Below are positions 7,856 through 16,271 of a stretch of 17,727 bases of DNA, one piece after another. The DNA is from Eimeria necatrix (Eukaryota > Apicomplexa > Conoidasida > Eucoccidiorida > Eimeriidae), in contig NW_013654466.1 in assembly GCF_000499385.1 (NCBI RefSeq), positions 5,001 through 22,727 of the forward strand, written 5' to 3'. The position numbers and the translations under genes were made by a program. The notes below the pieces were generated by a model, which did no database searches, was not told the DNA's origin, and worked only from the letters and a program-made list of their open reading frames with translations. The stretch's first letter is position 1. Every line of letters starts with the position of its first letter.

Positions 7856-8154
7856 ACTTGCCGGTGTAGTTCTCAGTTTTGGCTTCCAGGCTTGTTTTCA
7901 TTTTGTCCTTGGCTTTTTAATGAATTTATTTGCTTGCAAATCCAAACTTCAGCAAATACAGACTTCCACCCATCGCCCCCCGGATGCCCCGCGGGCCTCC
8001 ACCGCTGTCGCCTGCGGTCGGGTGTACATACACCCCAGCAGGGCCCCCTTCCGCCCCCTCTTTCTTCTCCGCTTTCCTGCTGCTTCTTCCCTTGTCTAAA
8101 GGGGCCCCTCTTTGCGGCGCAGCAGCTAGCTGCAGCTAGCCACAGCTAGCCAAG
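7210..8154. other. AT-rich region with possible 5' exons of the downstream gene
   Basis: Mostly AT-rich intergenic or intronic sequence with A-rich TAAAAATAAA repeats (7310-7400 and 7530-7590). Two non-repetitive islands might be exons. One starts at an ATG near 7595 (MRQISRERLLQCC, then a CTG tract). The other, about 7940-8040, reads NPNFSKYRLPPIAPRMP and includes a perfect-arm palindrome at 8021-8034. Neither can be joined with confidence, so I do not annotate them as genes. Confidence 0.4.
8021..8034. repeat. Copy of dispersed palindrome, GGTGTACATACACC
   Basis: Both six-base arms are intact with a CA centre. It lies about 120 bases upstream of the proposed start of the RRM-domain gene, in sequence that may be leader or exon. 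Confidence 0.85.
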
Positions 8155-8783
8155 ATGCCCCTGCAGCCCCCCCCCCTACACCCACGCCCAAACACTGCAG
8201 CAAACCCCACTTGCCCTCCCCTTTCTTTGCCGCTGCCCCTCCCCAGCCCAAACACGGGCACAAGAATCCGAACTGGGCCCCCTGGGGGGGCCCCCTGGGG
8301 CCCCCAGGGCCCTGGGGGCCCCGGGGGCCCCGGGGGCCCCGGGGGCCCCGGGGGCCCCGGGGGCCCGGGGGGCCCCGGGGGCCCTTGGAGCTCCCAGGGG
8401 CCCCAGGGCCCCCAGGGGACTCAGGGCCCCTGGGGCCCCGAGGGCCCCCAAGGGGAGCAGGGGCCCCCGGGGGCCCCGGGGTTTCAGGGGCTCAAGGGGC
8501 CCCTGGGGCCCCTGGGGCCTCAGGGGGGCCCCCAGCAGCTGCAGCTGCCCTACGGTATCAGCAGCAGCAGCAGCAGCAACGCGCAGAGGTGCCCCTCAGA
8601 CATGTCTGGAGGGCCGGAGACCCCTCATCCGTGCAGCAGCAGCAGCAGCTGCTGCAGCAACAGCAGCAACAGCAGCAACAACCACCGGTTCTGCAGGATA
8701 GATGAAGGGCCCCCTTTGCTGCAGCAAAACTCTTACAGGGGAGCGACCCACCTGTCTTATGACACTCAGGGCTTGCCTTTATC

Positions 8784-8827
<44 letters not shown>

Positions 8828-9143
8828 GTCAGTTGCTGCAGCGGCAGCAGATGCAGCAGATGCAGCAGCAGCAGGACCAACAGCAGCAGCAGATGCTCCT
8901 GAACGGCAGGCAGGAGCAGTTCAATGAGCAGCAGCAGCAGCTGCAGCAGCAGCAGCACCAGCAGCTGCAGCAGCACCAGCAGCTGCAGCAGCACCAGCAG
9001 CTGCAGCAGCACCAGCAGCTGCAGCAGCACCAGCAGCTGCAGCAGCTGCAGCAGCTGCAGCAGCACCAGCAGGCCGAGCAACAACAGCAGCTGTATCCGC
9101 AGCAGCACAACCCCTGCAATCAACAGCCCTACAATTACTACCC

Positions 9144-9188
<45 letters not shown>

Positions 9189-9485
9189 TGCGGCTGGAAG
9201 CTCTTACGGGGGGAACTACCAGCTCAGTGAGAGAGAAGCAGCAGCAGCATTTCAGAAGCGGCAGCAGCAGCACCACGCCCACATATGCGGCAGCGAGGAC
9301 CTTGCTGCTGCTGGCAGCACAGATGCTGTTCCAGCAGCAGCAGCAGCAGCAGCAGCAGGCACAGCAGCAGCAGCAGCAGCAGCTTGGCGCTCCCCAGACC
9401 AGGCGCCTGCCTACCTCTCCTCGCCGAGGGGCTCAGACTGCAGCAGCAGCAGCAGCGTCTACGGCAGCTGCTACAACATGCCCAG

Positions 9486-9529
<44 letters not shown>

Positions 9530-9669
9530 GCTGCGGCCCCTTTCAGCCGCGAGAAGACCGCCGCAGCAGCCGCGCGAAGCTTTTGGACTCTTTGCGCAGC
9601 ACAGGGGCAGTTTTGCCTGTGACGGAGAGCAGCAGCAGCAGCAGCAGCAGCGGCAGCAGCAGCAGCCCC

Positions 9670-9704
<35 letters not shown>

Positions 9705-9976
9705 GGAGCAGGAGGCTCCTTTTCCTCTCAGTCTTATGGGCAAAAAAGCGGAACCCAGAAAGCACTACGTTGGTCAGTCCAGTCAGTCCAAGCTTCAGGG
9801 CTGAGGGTTTAGGGTTTAGGGTTTAGGGTCTATATTTTAGGGTTTAGGGTTTAGGGTTTAGGGTTTAGGGTTTAGGATTGGGGGTTTAGGGTTTAGGGCG
9901 TGCAAATTTTCGCTGCTGCAGCAGCAAGAGTCCCAAGCTGTGTGAATTGGGGGTGCCCACGCTGCTGCTGCTGCTG

Positions 9977-10010
<34 letters not shown>

Positions 10011-10360
10011 GCCTCAGGGTCTGGGGGTTTGCTGCCAGGAGACTGTCAATGGTTTAGCTCGGGGGCCCCCCGGGGGGCCCCCCATGGGGGCCCCTGCGGC
10101 TGCAGCAGCTCTCGGCGGTCAGATGAGGGCAGCTGCTGCAGCACGCCTCGTTCTGCGGTCAGCAGCAGCAGCAGCGTGAGCAGCAGCAGCAGCAGCAGCA
10201 GCTGCTGCTGCAGCGCGAGGGAGCGCCGGCTGCTGCAAAACCAAAGCAGCATCTTTGGGCCTCCGTCGCCCAATGATGCTTCAAGTGTACATACACCTCA
10301 GCTGCGAACCAACGATTGCTGCCTTATCAATAAAGAGGTAAGAGCTGCTGCTGCTGCTCG

Positions 10361-10391
<31 letters not shown>

Positions 10392-10719
10392 GCTACTGCT
10401 GCTGCTCGTAATGCCGCTGCTGCTGCTGCGTTTCCGCTAGTCCTTTGCTGTAACTGCTGCTGCTTTTGCTGCAGCCGTTGCGTGTGCTGCTGCTGCTGCC
10501 TCCTGCACTGCTGCTGCTGCCGCTTGTGCTGTTGCTGCTGCCGCCTGCGCTGCTGCTGCTGCCATTTGTGCTGCTGCTGCTGCCGCTTGTGCTGCTGCTG
10601 CTGCTGCCTCGTAGATTCGCATATAAGTGCAGCATGCCTGCAGCGTGGTGCTGTACATACACCGCGAGAAAAGCAGCAAGAGAGAATCCCGAAACGAGGA
10701 AGCTGCTTGAAGAGCTGAT

Positions 10720-10760
<41 letters not shown>

Positions 10761-11953
10761 CCTTGCTGCAGGCAGATAAGTACAGAAGGCAGCAACAGCT
10801 TTCGAACCCGCAGTTCTCTGACCTCTTTGGCAGAGAAACGCCCAACCCCCGTGCTGCTGCTCCTGCTGCTCCTGCTGCTGCTGCTGCTGCTCCTGCTGCA
10901 GCTGCAGCAGATGGATGTCCAGACACTCAGCGCTCTCTGGCCTCCAAGACGGATATAACGGCTCATGAACGGTAAGCTACAGCAGCAGCAGCAACAGCAA
11001 CAGCAGCAGCAGCAACAGCAGCAGCAGCAGGAGTGCTCGCAGCAGCAGCAGCAAGCGCAGCACAAACAGCGACAGCAACAGCAGAAGCAGCTCAGCAGCA
11101 GCAGCAGCAGCAGCAGCGTTTGCGGCTTCTTATTCGCAGGTTTCAAAGGGCCATGAGGTCCGCCATAGACATGGGCACACTGCCGCCGCTGCCGACTTCG
11201 AGAGCTGTAAGCCCCCTTGACGCTTCTGCTGCTGCTGGTGCTGCTGCAGTTGCTGCTGCTGGTGCTGCTGCAGTTGTTGCTGCTCTTACCTCCCTCTGCT
11301 GCGGCTAGCTGCTGCTAGTGCGGCTTAACATGCAGCCCGGACATGCTGCGTGTTTATTTGTATGCCGTATAAGCCTCGCCTGTGCCGTAGCAGCAGCAGC
11401 AGCGCAAGCAGCAGCAGCAGCAGCGGCAGCAGCAGCAGCAGCAGCGGCAGCAGCAGCAGCAGCAGCGGCAGCAGCAGCAGCAGCAGCCGCGGGGCGCACC
11501 ACCTGCTTGCTTATTCAGCCGCCAGCATAGCCTTAAGAACTACTGGAAATAATTTTAATTTTAAATTTAAATTATTTATAAAATTTGTTTTATTAATTTG
11601 TGCTTTTTGTGCTGCAGCGGCAGCAGCCTGCTGACGCCTCCTTTGCTGCGCAGCAGCGGCGCGAGCTGCTGCAGCTGACAGCAGCAGGAAAGGGGCAGCA
11701 GTTTCACCACCAGAGCAGAGTTTTTGCAGAGGGTGTTGCTGGCAGCAGCAGCAGCAGCAGCAGCCAGCAGCAGCAAGACGACGTGCAGGTAAAGCACGCA
11801 GCTCTATGCAGCAGCAGCAGCAACAACACTAGCAGCAGCAGCAAAGAAAAACACTAGCAGCAGTAGTAGAAGCAGCAGCAGAAATGGGAGCAGCAGCACG
11901 AACAGCAACAGTAGCAGAAGCAGCAGCAGCAGCGCGAGCAGCAACACTAGCAG

Positions 11954-11988
<35 letters not shown>

Positions 11989-12260
11989 GTAGCAGCAACA
12001 GGGTTCACAAGCCTCTCGTAGGACCTAGGGCCTCTGTGCGCGTTTCTTTTGTGCATTTGTTTGATTTATTTTTGCAACCTAAATTAAATTAAATAAACTT
12101 TTGAATTATTTCTTTTTTAAATTAAATAAACTTTTGAATTATTTCCCTTTTTAATTAAATAAACTCTTTAATTGTTTCTTGCAGCTCGTTACTCTCTCGC
12201 TTTCCGGGCTGCCGCGGTCAATTCAAGAGCAGGACATCTTCAGGATAGTGCAGCGAGCCC

Positions 12261-12302
<42 letters not shown>

Positions 12303-13046
12303 GTGCTGCAGCAGCAGCATCGAAATGTCCTTCTTTGAAAATTTACGTCAGCGCTGACCCCATTACCAATGAGTGCACTGGCGCAGCAAAGGTTTCCTTC
12401 CGGTACGTCTTTTCTGCAGCAGCAGCTGCAGCAGCAGCAGCAGCAGCAGCTGCTGCAGCAGCTGCAGCAGCAGCAGCCTGTGGCATTCTTGGGCTAGCTC
12501 CGTTTTCTCCGTATTCGCCTTTGCTGCTATTTAAATGTTCATGTGCATTTGATATCTGTGATATATATATATATATTCTGAATAGTTTTGTTTTTGTGCA
12601 TTTAAGTGTTTGCTGCTGCTGCTGCTGTTTTAAGTGTTTGCTGCTGCTGCTGCTGTTTCCTTTAGTTGCTGCTGCTGCGGCTATTCCCTTCTTTTGCTGC
12701 GGGTGCTGCCACCGTTTTCTCTTTTTACCACAGCTGGTGCTGCTTCTGCTGCTTCCTTCATCTGCTGCTGCTGCTGCTGCTGCCGTTTCCTCCATCTGCT
12801 GCAGCAGCAGCAGCGGCTGCCTTTTTATTTGTCACTGCTGCTGCTGCTGCTGTGTTCTTCATCTGCTGCTGCTGCGCTGCTGGTTTCTTTGCCGGGTGCT
12901 GCTGCTGCTTTCTTTATGAACTACTGCTGCTGCTGCTGCTGCTGCTGTTTCCTTCATCTGGTGCTGCTGCAGCTGCTGTTTTCTTCGCCTGCTGCTGCTG
13001 CTTTCCGTGTTAACTCTGCCTCGTGCTGCTGCTGCTGTTGGCTTTA

Positions 13047-13094
<48 letters not shown>

Positions 13095-13195
13095 TGATTC
13101 GAAGGCATTCTGGCGGTCTGAGTCGCCTGGAGGAAATAATTGGCCGCCTCGGGGAGCACAACATAAGGGCGCAAGTAGAAAGTCCCAAAATGTAA
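8155..13195 (+). CDS. Large spliced protein: collagen-like and Gln/Ser-rich N-terminus, C-terminal RRM-like domain
   Basis: Proposed exons are 8155-9772, 10018-10337, 10772-10971, 11140-11206, 11618-11788, 12185-12402 and 13105-13195. They total 2685 nt, exactly 894 codons plus a TAA stop. Donors are GTCAGT, GTAAGA, GTAAGC, GTAAGC, GTAAAG and GTACGT; acceptors end CTCAG, TGCAG, CGCAG, TGCAG, TGCAG and GAAG. The N-terminus has Gly-X-Y triplets (about residues 40-130), then Gln, LQQHQQ, Ala and Ser runs. Two short motifs follow, SSIFGPPSP (about 616) and [10 protein letters not shown] (about 663). The C-terminus (about 793-890) reads as a divergent [13 protein letters not shown] (strand 1), [13 protein letters not shown] (helix 1), a poly-Ser insert in the loop, LKIYVSADP (strand 2), TGAAKVSF (RNP1-like strand 3) and [20 protein letters not shown] (helix 2, strand 4). 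An RNA-binding role is inferred from the fold only. The last four exons are the most secure. The 9772-10018 join is tentative: without it, exon one would stop at 9802-9804 and two genes would be implied. The start may lie further upstream. Confidence 0.6.
8275..8550 (+). repeat. GGGGGCCCC nonamer run encoding Gly-X-Y triplets
   Basis: Nine-base GGGGGCCCC units, read in the proposed frame, give GGP triplets. These then diversify to [27 protein letters not shown] and GPL, a collagen-like Gly at every third residue. The diversified half keeps Gly spacing while the other two positions vary. Confidence 0.75.
9803..9898. repeat. TTTAGGG block after the first long exon
   Basis: Two runs of TTTAGGG (about 9805-9830 and 9837-9897) are separated by a short interruption. 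In my model they lie inside the 9773-10017 intron, as in every intron of the methyltransferase gene. If exon one ends at TGA 9802-9804 instead, they would be intergenic. Confidence 0.85.
10283..10300. repeat. Dispersed palindrome copy inside a coding exon
   Basis: AGTGTACATACACCTCAG has the CA centre and intact inner arms, with one outer G replaced by A. In the proposed frame it encodes SVHTPQ in the exon ending at 10337, so copies are not confined to intergenic DNA. Confidence 0.7.
10338..10771 (+). repeat. Intron with GCTGCT tracts and an uncertain exon-like island
   Basis: Starts with the canonical donor GTAAGA after LINKE and ends CCCCTTGCTGCAG. It is mainly (GCT)n with variants. An island at about 10640-10725, containing a partial palindrome CTGTACATACACC at 10651-10663, could be read as [16 protein letters not shown]. 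It runs into TGC repeats with no GT donor, so I leave it intronic. Confidence 0.5.
11207..11617 (+). repeat. Intron with CTG, CAG and AT-rich sections
   Basis: The donor is GTAAGC. It contains GCTGCTGCAGTT repeats, a CAG/CGGCAG tract (11389-11490), and an AT-rich 3' end with a strong TTTTTGTGCTGCAG acceptor. A possible 24-nt phase-0 exon (PGHAACLF, from about 11336) has splice-like borders but no independent support. Confidence 0.6.
12403..13104 (+). repeat. Last intron of the RRM gene, rich in TGCTGC and TTTC
   Basis: The donor is GTACGT and the acceptor TTTGATTCGAAG. Repeated TTTC and TGCTGCTGC phrases fill it. The long Ala/Cys/Leu frames here are repeat by-products. The exon ends join AKVSFR to [12 protein letters not shown], as expected between strand 3 and helix 2 of an RRM. 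Confidence 0.7.
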
Positions 13196-13275
13196 AAAAA
13201 TAAATTTAATTTAAATAAATAAATAAATAAATAAAATAATAAATAATAAACAAATAAATAAATAAATAAAAGCAA
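13196..13275. other. A-rich TAAATAAA tract after the RRM gene stop
   Basis: TAAATAAATAAA repeats follow the TAA stop directly and include several AATAAA hexamers. It probably forms the 3' untranslated region and polyadenylation zone. The boundary cannot be fixed. Confidence 0.55.
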
Positions 13276-13592
13276 TTGCTCCGGATTTGAAAGTCAAGTG
13301 AAACAAAAGCAAGCGAAGCAACATTTGGTAGCAGCTTTTAACAACAACTCACAGCGAGTTGTGAAGCATCTAGCCAGCAGCAGCAGCAGCTGCTGCTGCT
13401 GCAGCTGTTGCAGCTGCAGCTTTTGCAGCAGCAGCTGCTGCTGCGGCTGCAGCTGTTGCAGCAGCTGCTGCTGCAGCAGTTGCTTCTGTCTCCGCCTTTT
13501 AGCATTTTTGTAGAGTGCATGCACCGTTTTGGATAATTTATTCTTTTAATGTTTAGAAAGGTTTGTGCAGACGAAGTTTGCGGAAAGTGGTT

Positions 13593-13610
13593 GAGGTGTA
13601 TGTACACCTC
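13593..13610. repeat. Palindrome GAGGTGTATGTACACCTC
   Basis: Arms of eight bases (GAGGTGTA and TACACCTC) around TG. A second partial copy, CTGTCTGTACACCTCA, lies at 13641-13656, starting 48 bases later. Confidence 0.85.
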
Positions 13611-14199
13611 GATGGCGCCCCTAAAGAGGGGCCCCGCGAGCTGTCTGTACACCTCAGGGATGAAAGCCCTCGTAGCTTTACTTTTTGATTTTTGTGGGAA
13701 GCAAACGCAACCGTTTTGCTGCTGCTGCTGCTGCTGCAGCAGCACTTGACGCAGCTGCTGCTGGTTTTGCTGCAGCAGCAGCAGCGCAGCACTTAAAGGC
13801 GAATGTGCACAGGCGTTTTGAATTGATATTCCCTTTAAGCTAAAATGCAACTTTTAAAAATGCAAATTTTTCCTGAGTTCCTGACGTATTAATAATAATT
13901 ATTTCTGAATCTCGTTTACGCAGAACAGCCCAAAGAAAATAGCGCAAAAAGTTGCTGCTGCTGCTGCTGCACTGCTGCTGCTGCAGCACTGCTACTGCTG
14001 CTGCAGGTGCTGCAGCAGCTGCTTCTGGGTAGATTGTAAACAATTCGTTTAGAGCTCTTCGCCGTTATTGCCATTTGTTGCTTTGTTTGTCTCTGGTTCT
14101 TTTTTAATTTCCAATAATTTATAATCTGGCGCTATTGACTCCTTTAAAAGTGTTTATTTAATAAAATTATTCCCCTTGAGCTGGAGTTGGAGCCAAGAC

Positions 14200-14215
14200 G
14201 GTGTATGTACACCCC
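14200..14215. repeat. Palindrome GGTGTATGTACACC
   Basis: Intact six-base arms with a TG centre, followed by CC. Intergenic. Confidence 0.85.
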
Positions 14216-14397
14216 GGAAGATAGCAGCAGATTTGCTCGCGTTTCTCTACAGGTGTTTTTGTTTAAAAAGACAGGAGAAATCCATTTAAAACATGAATAT
14301 GAATTATATACATTTGTTTGTGCATTTATTTAATTAAATGCATGCATGCGTTTACGCCAGCTGCTTATTTCTGCATGCGTTAGTGTGCAAGCAGTGA

Positions 14398-14411
14398 GGT
14401 GTACGTACACC
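14398..14411. repeat. Perfect palindrome GGTGTACGTACACC
   Basis: A CG centre makes this copy a perfect 14-bp self-complementary site. It lies upstream of the TGCATGCA array. Confidence 0.88.
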
Positions 14412-14633
14412 GTGGCCTCATGCAAATGCGCGAACAAGCATTTGTGCATTTATGATTTTATTTATATTTCCACCTTCAAATCTATTGAAGTAAAAGGGCT
14501 CTGCATGCGCAAATATCTGCGCACATAATTAAAGGAAGAAACACAAAAATGCATTTCTTTGCATGCGCTCCATCAGCAAGAAAAGAAATTAAAAGTGGGA
14601 AAGTCGATGATTGAGAACAAATGCACTTCCAGA

Positions 14634-14788
14634 TGCATGCAAAACTGCATGCAAACTGCATGCAAAACTGCATGCAAAGCTGCATGCAAAACTGCATGCA
14701 AAGCTGCATGCAAAACTGCATGCAAAACTGCATGAAAAACTGCATGCAAAGCTGCATGCGAAACTGCATGCAAAGCTGCATGCAAAGC
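14634..14788. repeat. 13-unit tandem array of a 12-bp TGCATGCA unit
   Basis: The unit is TGCATGCAAAAC or TGCATGCAAAGC. I count 13 units, all 12 bp except the second (11 bp). Eleven carry an intact TGCATGCA; the ninth has TGCATGAA and the eleventh TGCATGCG. Because 12 is a multiple of three the array is open in several frames on both strands (KLHA and CSFA type repeats), which explains the open frames without a gene. TGCATGCA is the established binding site of one apicomplexan AP2-domain family (PF14_0633 and its Cryptosporidium orthologue), so a regulatory role is plausible but inferred. Confidence 0.92.
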
Positions 14789-14822
14789 TGCAACCAATCG
14801 CCACTTAGAAGTGCAAGGTTCC

Positions 14823-14836
14823 GGTGTACGTACACC
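14823..14836. repeat. Perfect palindrome GGTGTACGTACACC
   Basis: CG centre; extending by one base each side to CGGTGTACGTACACCG keeps it perfect. It lies 34 bases after the TGCATGCA array. Confidence 0.88.
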
Positions 14837-15173
14837 GCACTCCTTGTCCCGCTTGTTTGCAAATTTCCGCTTCGTCGCCGTCAAATGATTTATTTTTTGG
14901 AAATTCAAACCAAAGACTTCTTAACAAGAAAGTGGAAAGCTTTTGGCCTTCAGAACCGGTCTTGGTCTTTTTAAATTCTTTCAATTTGTTTCATTTGAAT
15001 GCCAAATGCAGTGGAAGCCAGCGCACAACTCTGCATCATTTTGCTGCTTCTAAAAGCCCTCGCAAGGAACTTTGCTGCTTCTTTGGATTTTGCTGCTTCT
15101 CTCATCTTTATAATCCTAAATGGAAATGTTTTATTTCAGAAAACAAAAGTTCCGTTCACTCCGGGTGTTTTTT

Positions 15174-15187
15174 GGTGTATGTACACC
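15174..15187. repeat. Palindrome GGTGTATGTACACC
   Basis: Intact arms with a TG centre, followed by CCAATAGGCATGC. Confidence 0.85.
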
Positions 15188-15379
15188 CCAATAGGCATGC
15201 AGAAATGCTTTCTCGGGAGTGGCACAGCAGCAGCAAAAGCAGAAGCAGCAGCAGCAGCAGCAGCTGCTGCTGCTGCTGCTGGTCTAAGGCTGCTGGAAGG
15301 CTTTGTTTGCTGCATCTTTTGTTTCTCTTTCTTTTTCTTTCGGCCTCGGCCTTGTGTGTCTAGCTGCTGCTGCAACTGC

Positions 15380-15393
15380 GGTGTACGTACACC
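15380..15393. repeat. Perfect palindrome GGTGTACGTACACC
   Basis: CG centre; perfect as CGGTGTACGTACACCG over 16 bases. It lies about 70 bases upstream of a candidate start codon at 15463. Confidence 0.88.
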
Positions 15394-15462
15394 GGAATGC
15401 AGCAGCAAGGAATTATCTGCTGCTGCAAAAAGAGAAAAATGAATTTCAATTAAATTTGAAAG

Positions 15463-16124
15463 ATGGCAGAAATGGCAACTCGGCTCGCTGGAGCTGAGGT
15501 GTACATACACCCCACGAACGCGCGAGCGGCCGCCGGCCGCTCGCGTCACCGCGGAGGACAAATGAATTATTTCTTTAGTTTTGAATCTCTTTTTTAAATT
15601 CAAATTCAATTAATTGTTTTTTCGTTCGCGTTTTGACGCCGACACGGTCGCTGCAGCGGTCCACTGAGCAGCTGTGCTGCTGCTGCTGCTATTCGTCAGC
15701 TGTACTGCTCTGTCTTTGCTTGGAAAGCAGCAATAATTGCCTTTTCTTCTTTTTTGCATTATTTAAATTTAATAAGCAAACGAAAACAGTAAAGATTCGC
15801 TGCCTGCTGAGGAGCGGCTGCAGCAGCAGCTGAGCCAACTTGCGGCCTACCGCTGCAGCAGCAGCAGCAGCTGCTGCTGCTGCAGTTTCTGATGCTTTAC
15901 GAAGCTTATCAACTATTGTCTTGAGCTTTTATAAGTCAAATTCATTTAACGAGACCCTTAGGGGGTATTTGGCGAAGGTTAATTGCCTCCGCATCGGTAG
16001 CTGCAAGGAGCGGCAGCAGCAACAGCAGCAGGAACAGCTGCAGCAGCAACAGCAGCAGCAGCAGCAGCGAAAGCTACAGCTGCAACAGCTGAAGCAACGC
16101 GCAAAGCTCGCGCATCTGAAATAG
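15463..16124 (+). CDS. Candidate small spliced gene, coiled-coil-like, model incomplete
   Basis: Not recognised. Three islands can be joined in phase: 15463-15498 (MAEMATRLAGAE), 15657-15673 (RSTEQ plus CT) and 15790 onward, where CT plus T restores Leu. Together they read as a Gln/Glu/Leu-rich helix, with STEQLKDSLPAEERLQQQLS followed by QLAAYR. Acceptors are CTGCAG and AAAACAG; donors GTGTAC and GTGCTG are weak, and the first lies inside a GGTGTACATACACC palindrome. A further island (16008-16124: ERQQ, Gln runs, RKLQLQQLKQRAKLAHLK, TAG) looks like a charged, Gln-rich C-terminus, but I found no acceptor whose phase joins it to the 15790 exon. It could belong to the same gene or another. The 15840-16124 frame begins in shadow sequence, so its printed start is not a true start. 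Confidence 0.33.
15498..15511. repeat. Palindrome GGTGTACATACACC at a possible exon edge
   Basis: Intact arms with a CA centre. It follows GCTGA, and if the neighbouring gene model is right its second to seventh bases form the donor. Confidence 0.8.
15521..15545. repeat. Perfect 12-bp GC inverted repeat with a 1-base spacer
   Basis: CGCGAGCGGCCG, a single C, then CGGCCGCTCGCG. This is a strong cruciform or RNA hairpin candidate, unlike the triplet repeats around it, and it starts ten bases after the 15498-15511 palindrome. Confidence 0.9.
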
Positions 16125-16271
16125 ACACCGGCAAGCGCTGCGGCTGCTGCTGCTGCTGCAGTAGAGGAAGTTGAGCTCAGGTGTATCTGCAGCTGCAGCA
16201 GGAGCAGCAGCAGCAGCAGGGGCTTGAATGAGAAGCACCATTTCTTTTCTTTTGCAGCAGCAGCTGCTGCA

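Larger units (their letters stand above)
13276..15462. other. Probable intergenic region rich in palindromes and GCATGC
   Basis: No exon here can be supported. It holds CAG/CTG blocks (13375-13485, 13717-13785, 13952-14030, 15225-15290), eight full or partial GGTGTANNTACACC copies, scattered GCATGC sites (about 13517, 14340, 14372, 14501 and 14560) and the 14634-14788 array. The frame 14824-15363 (179 residues) starts at a GTG inside a palindrome and has no recognisable domain. The minus-strand frame 13294-13524 (MHALYKNAKRRRQKQ, then Gln/Leu runs) is a weak candidate only. Confidence 0.6.

Noticed and set aside
8779..9765. Minus-strand poly-Leu, poly-Cys and poly-Ala frames
   Set aside because: Shadows of the Gln/Ser/Ala tracts in the + strand RRM gene; they lack non-repetitive sequence of their own.
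10640..10771. Exon reading [16 protein letters not shown] followed by a poly-Cys run into the 10772 exon
   Set aside because: It needs either a poly-Cys tract in the protein or a donor that is absent before the TGC repeats. The canonical TGCAG acceptor at 10771 gives a cleaner model. Kept only as a possibility in the intron entry.
14482..14974. Open frames reading KLHAKLHA, CMQSCMQN, CSFACSFA or AVLHAVLHA
   Set aside because: All are translations of the 12-bp TGCATGCA array; a period divisible by three keeps several frames open on both strands.
14824..15363. 179-residue + strand frame
   Set aside because: It begins at a non-ATG codon inside a palindrome, has no recognisable motif, and looks like random AT-rich translation followed by Ser/Cys repeat.
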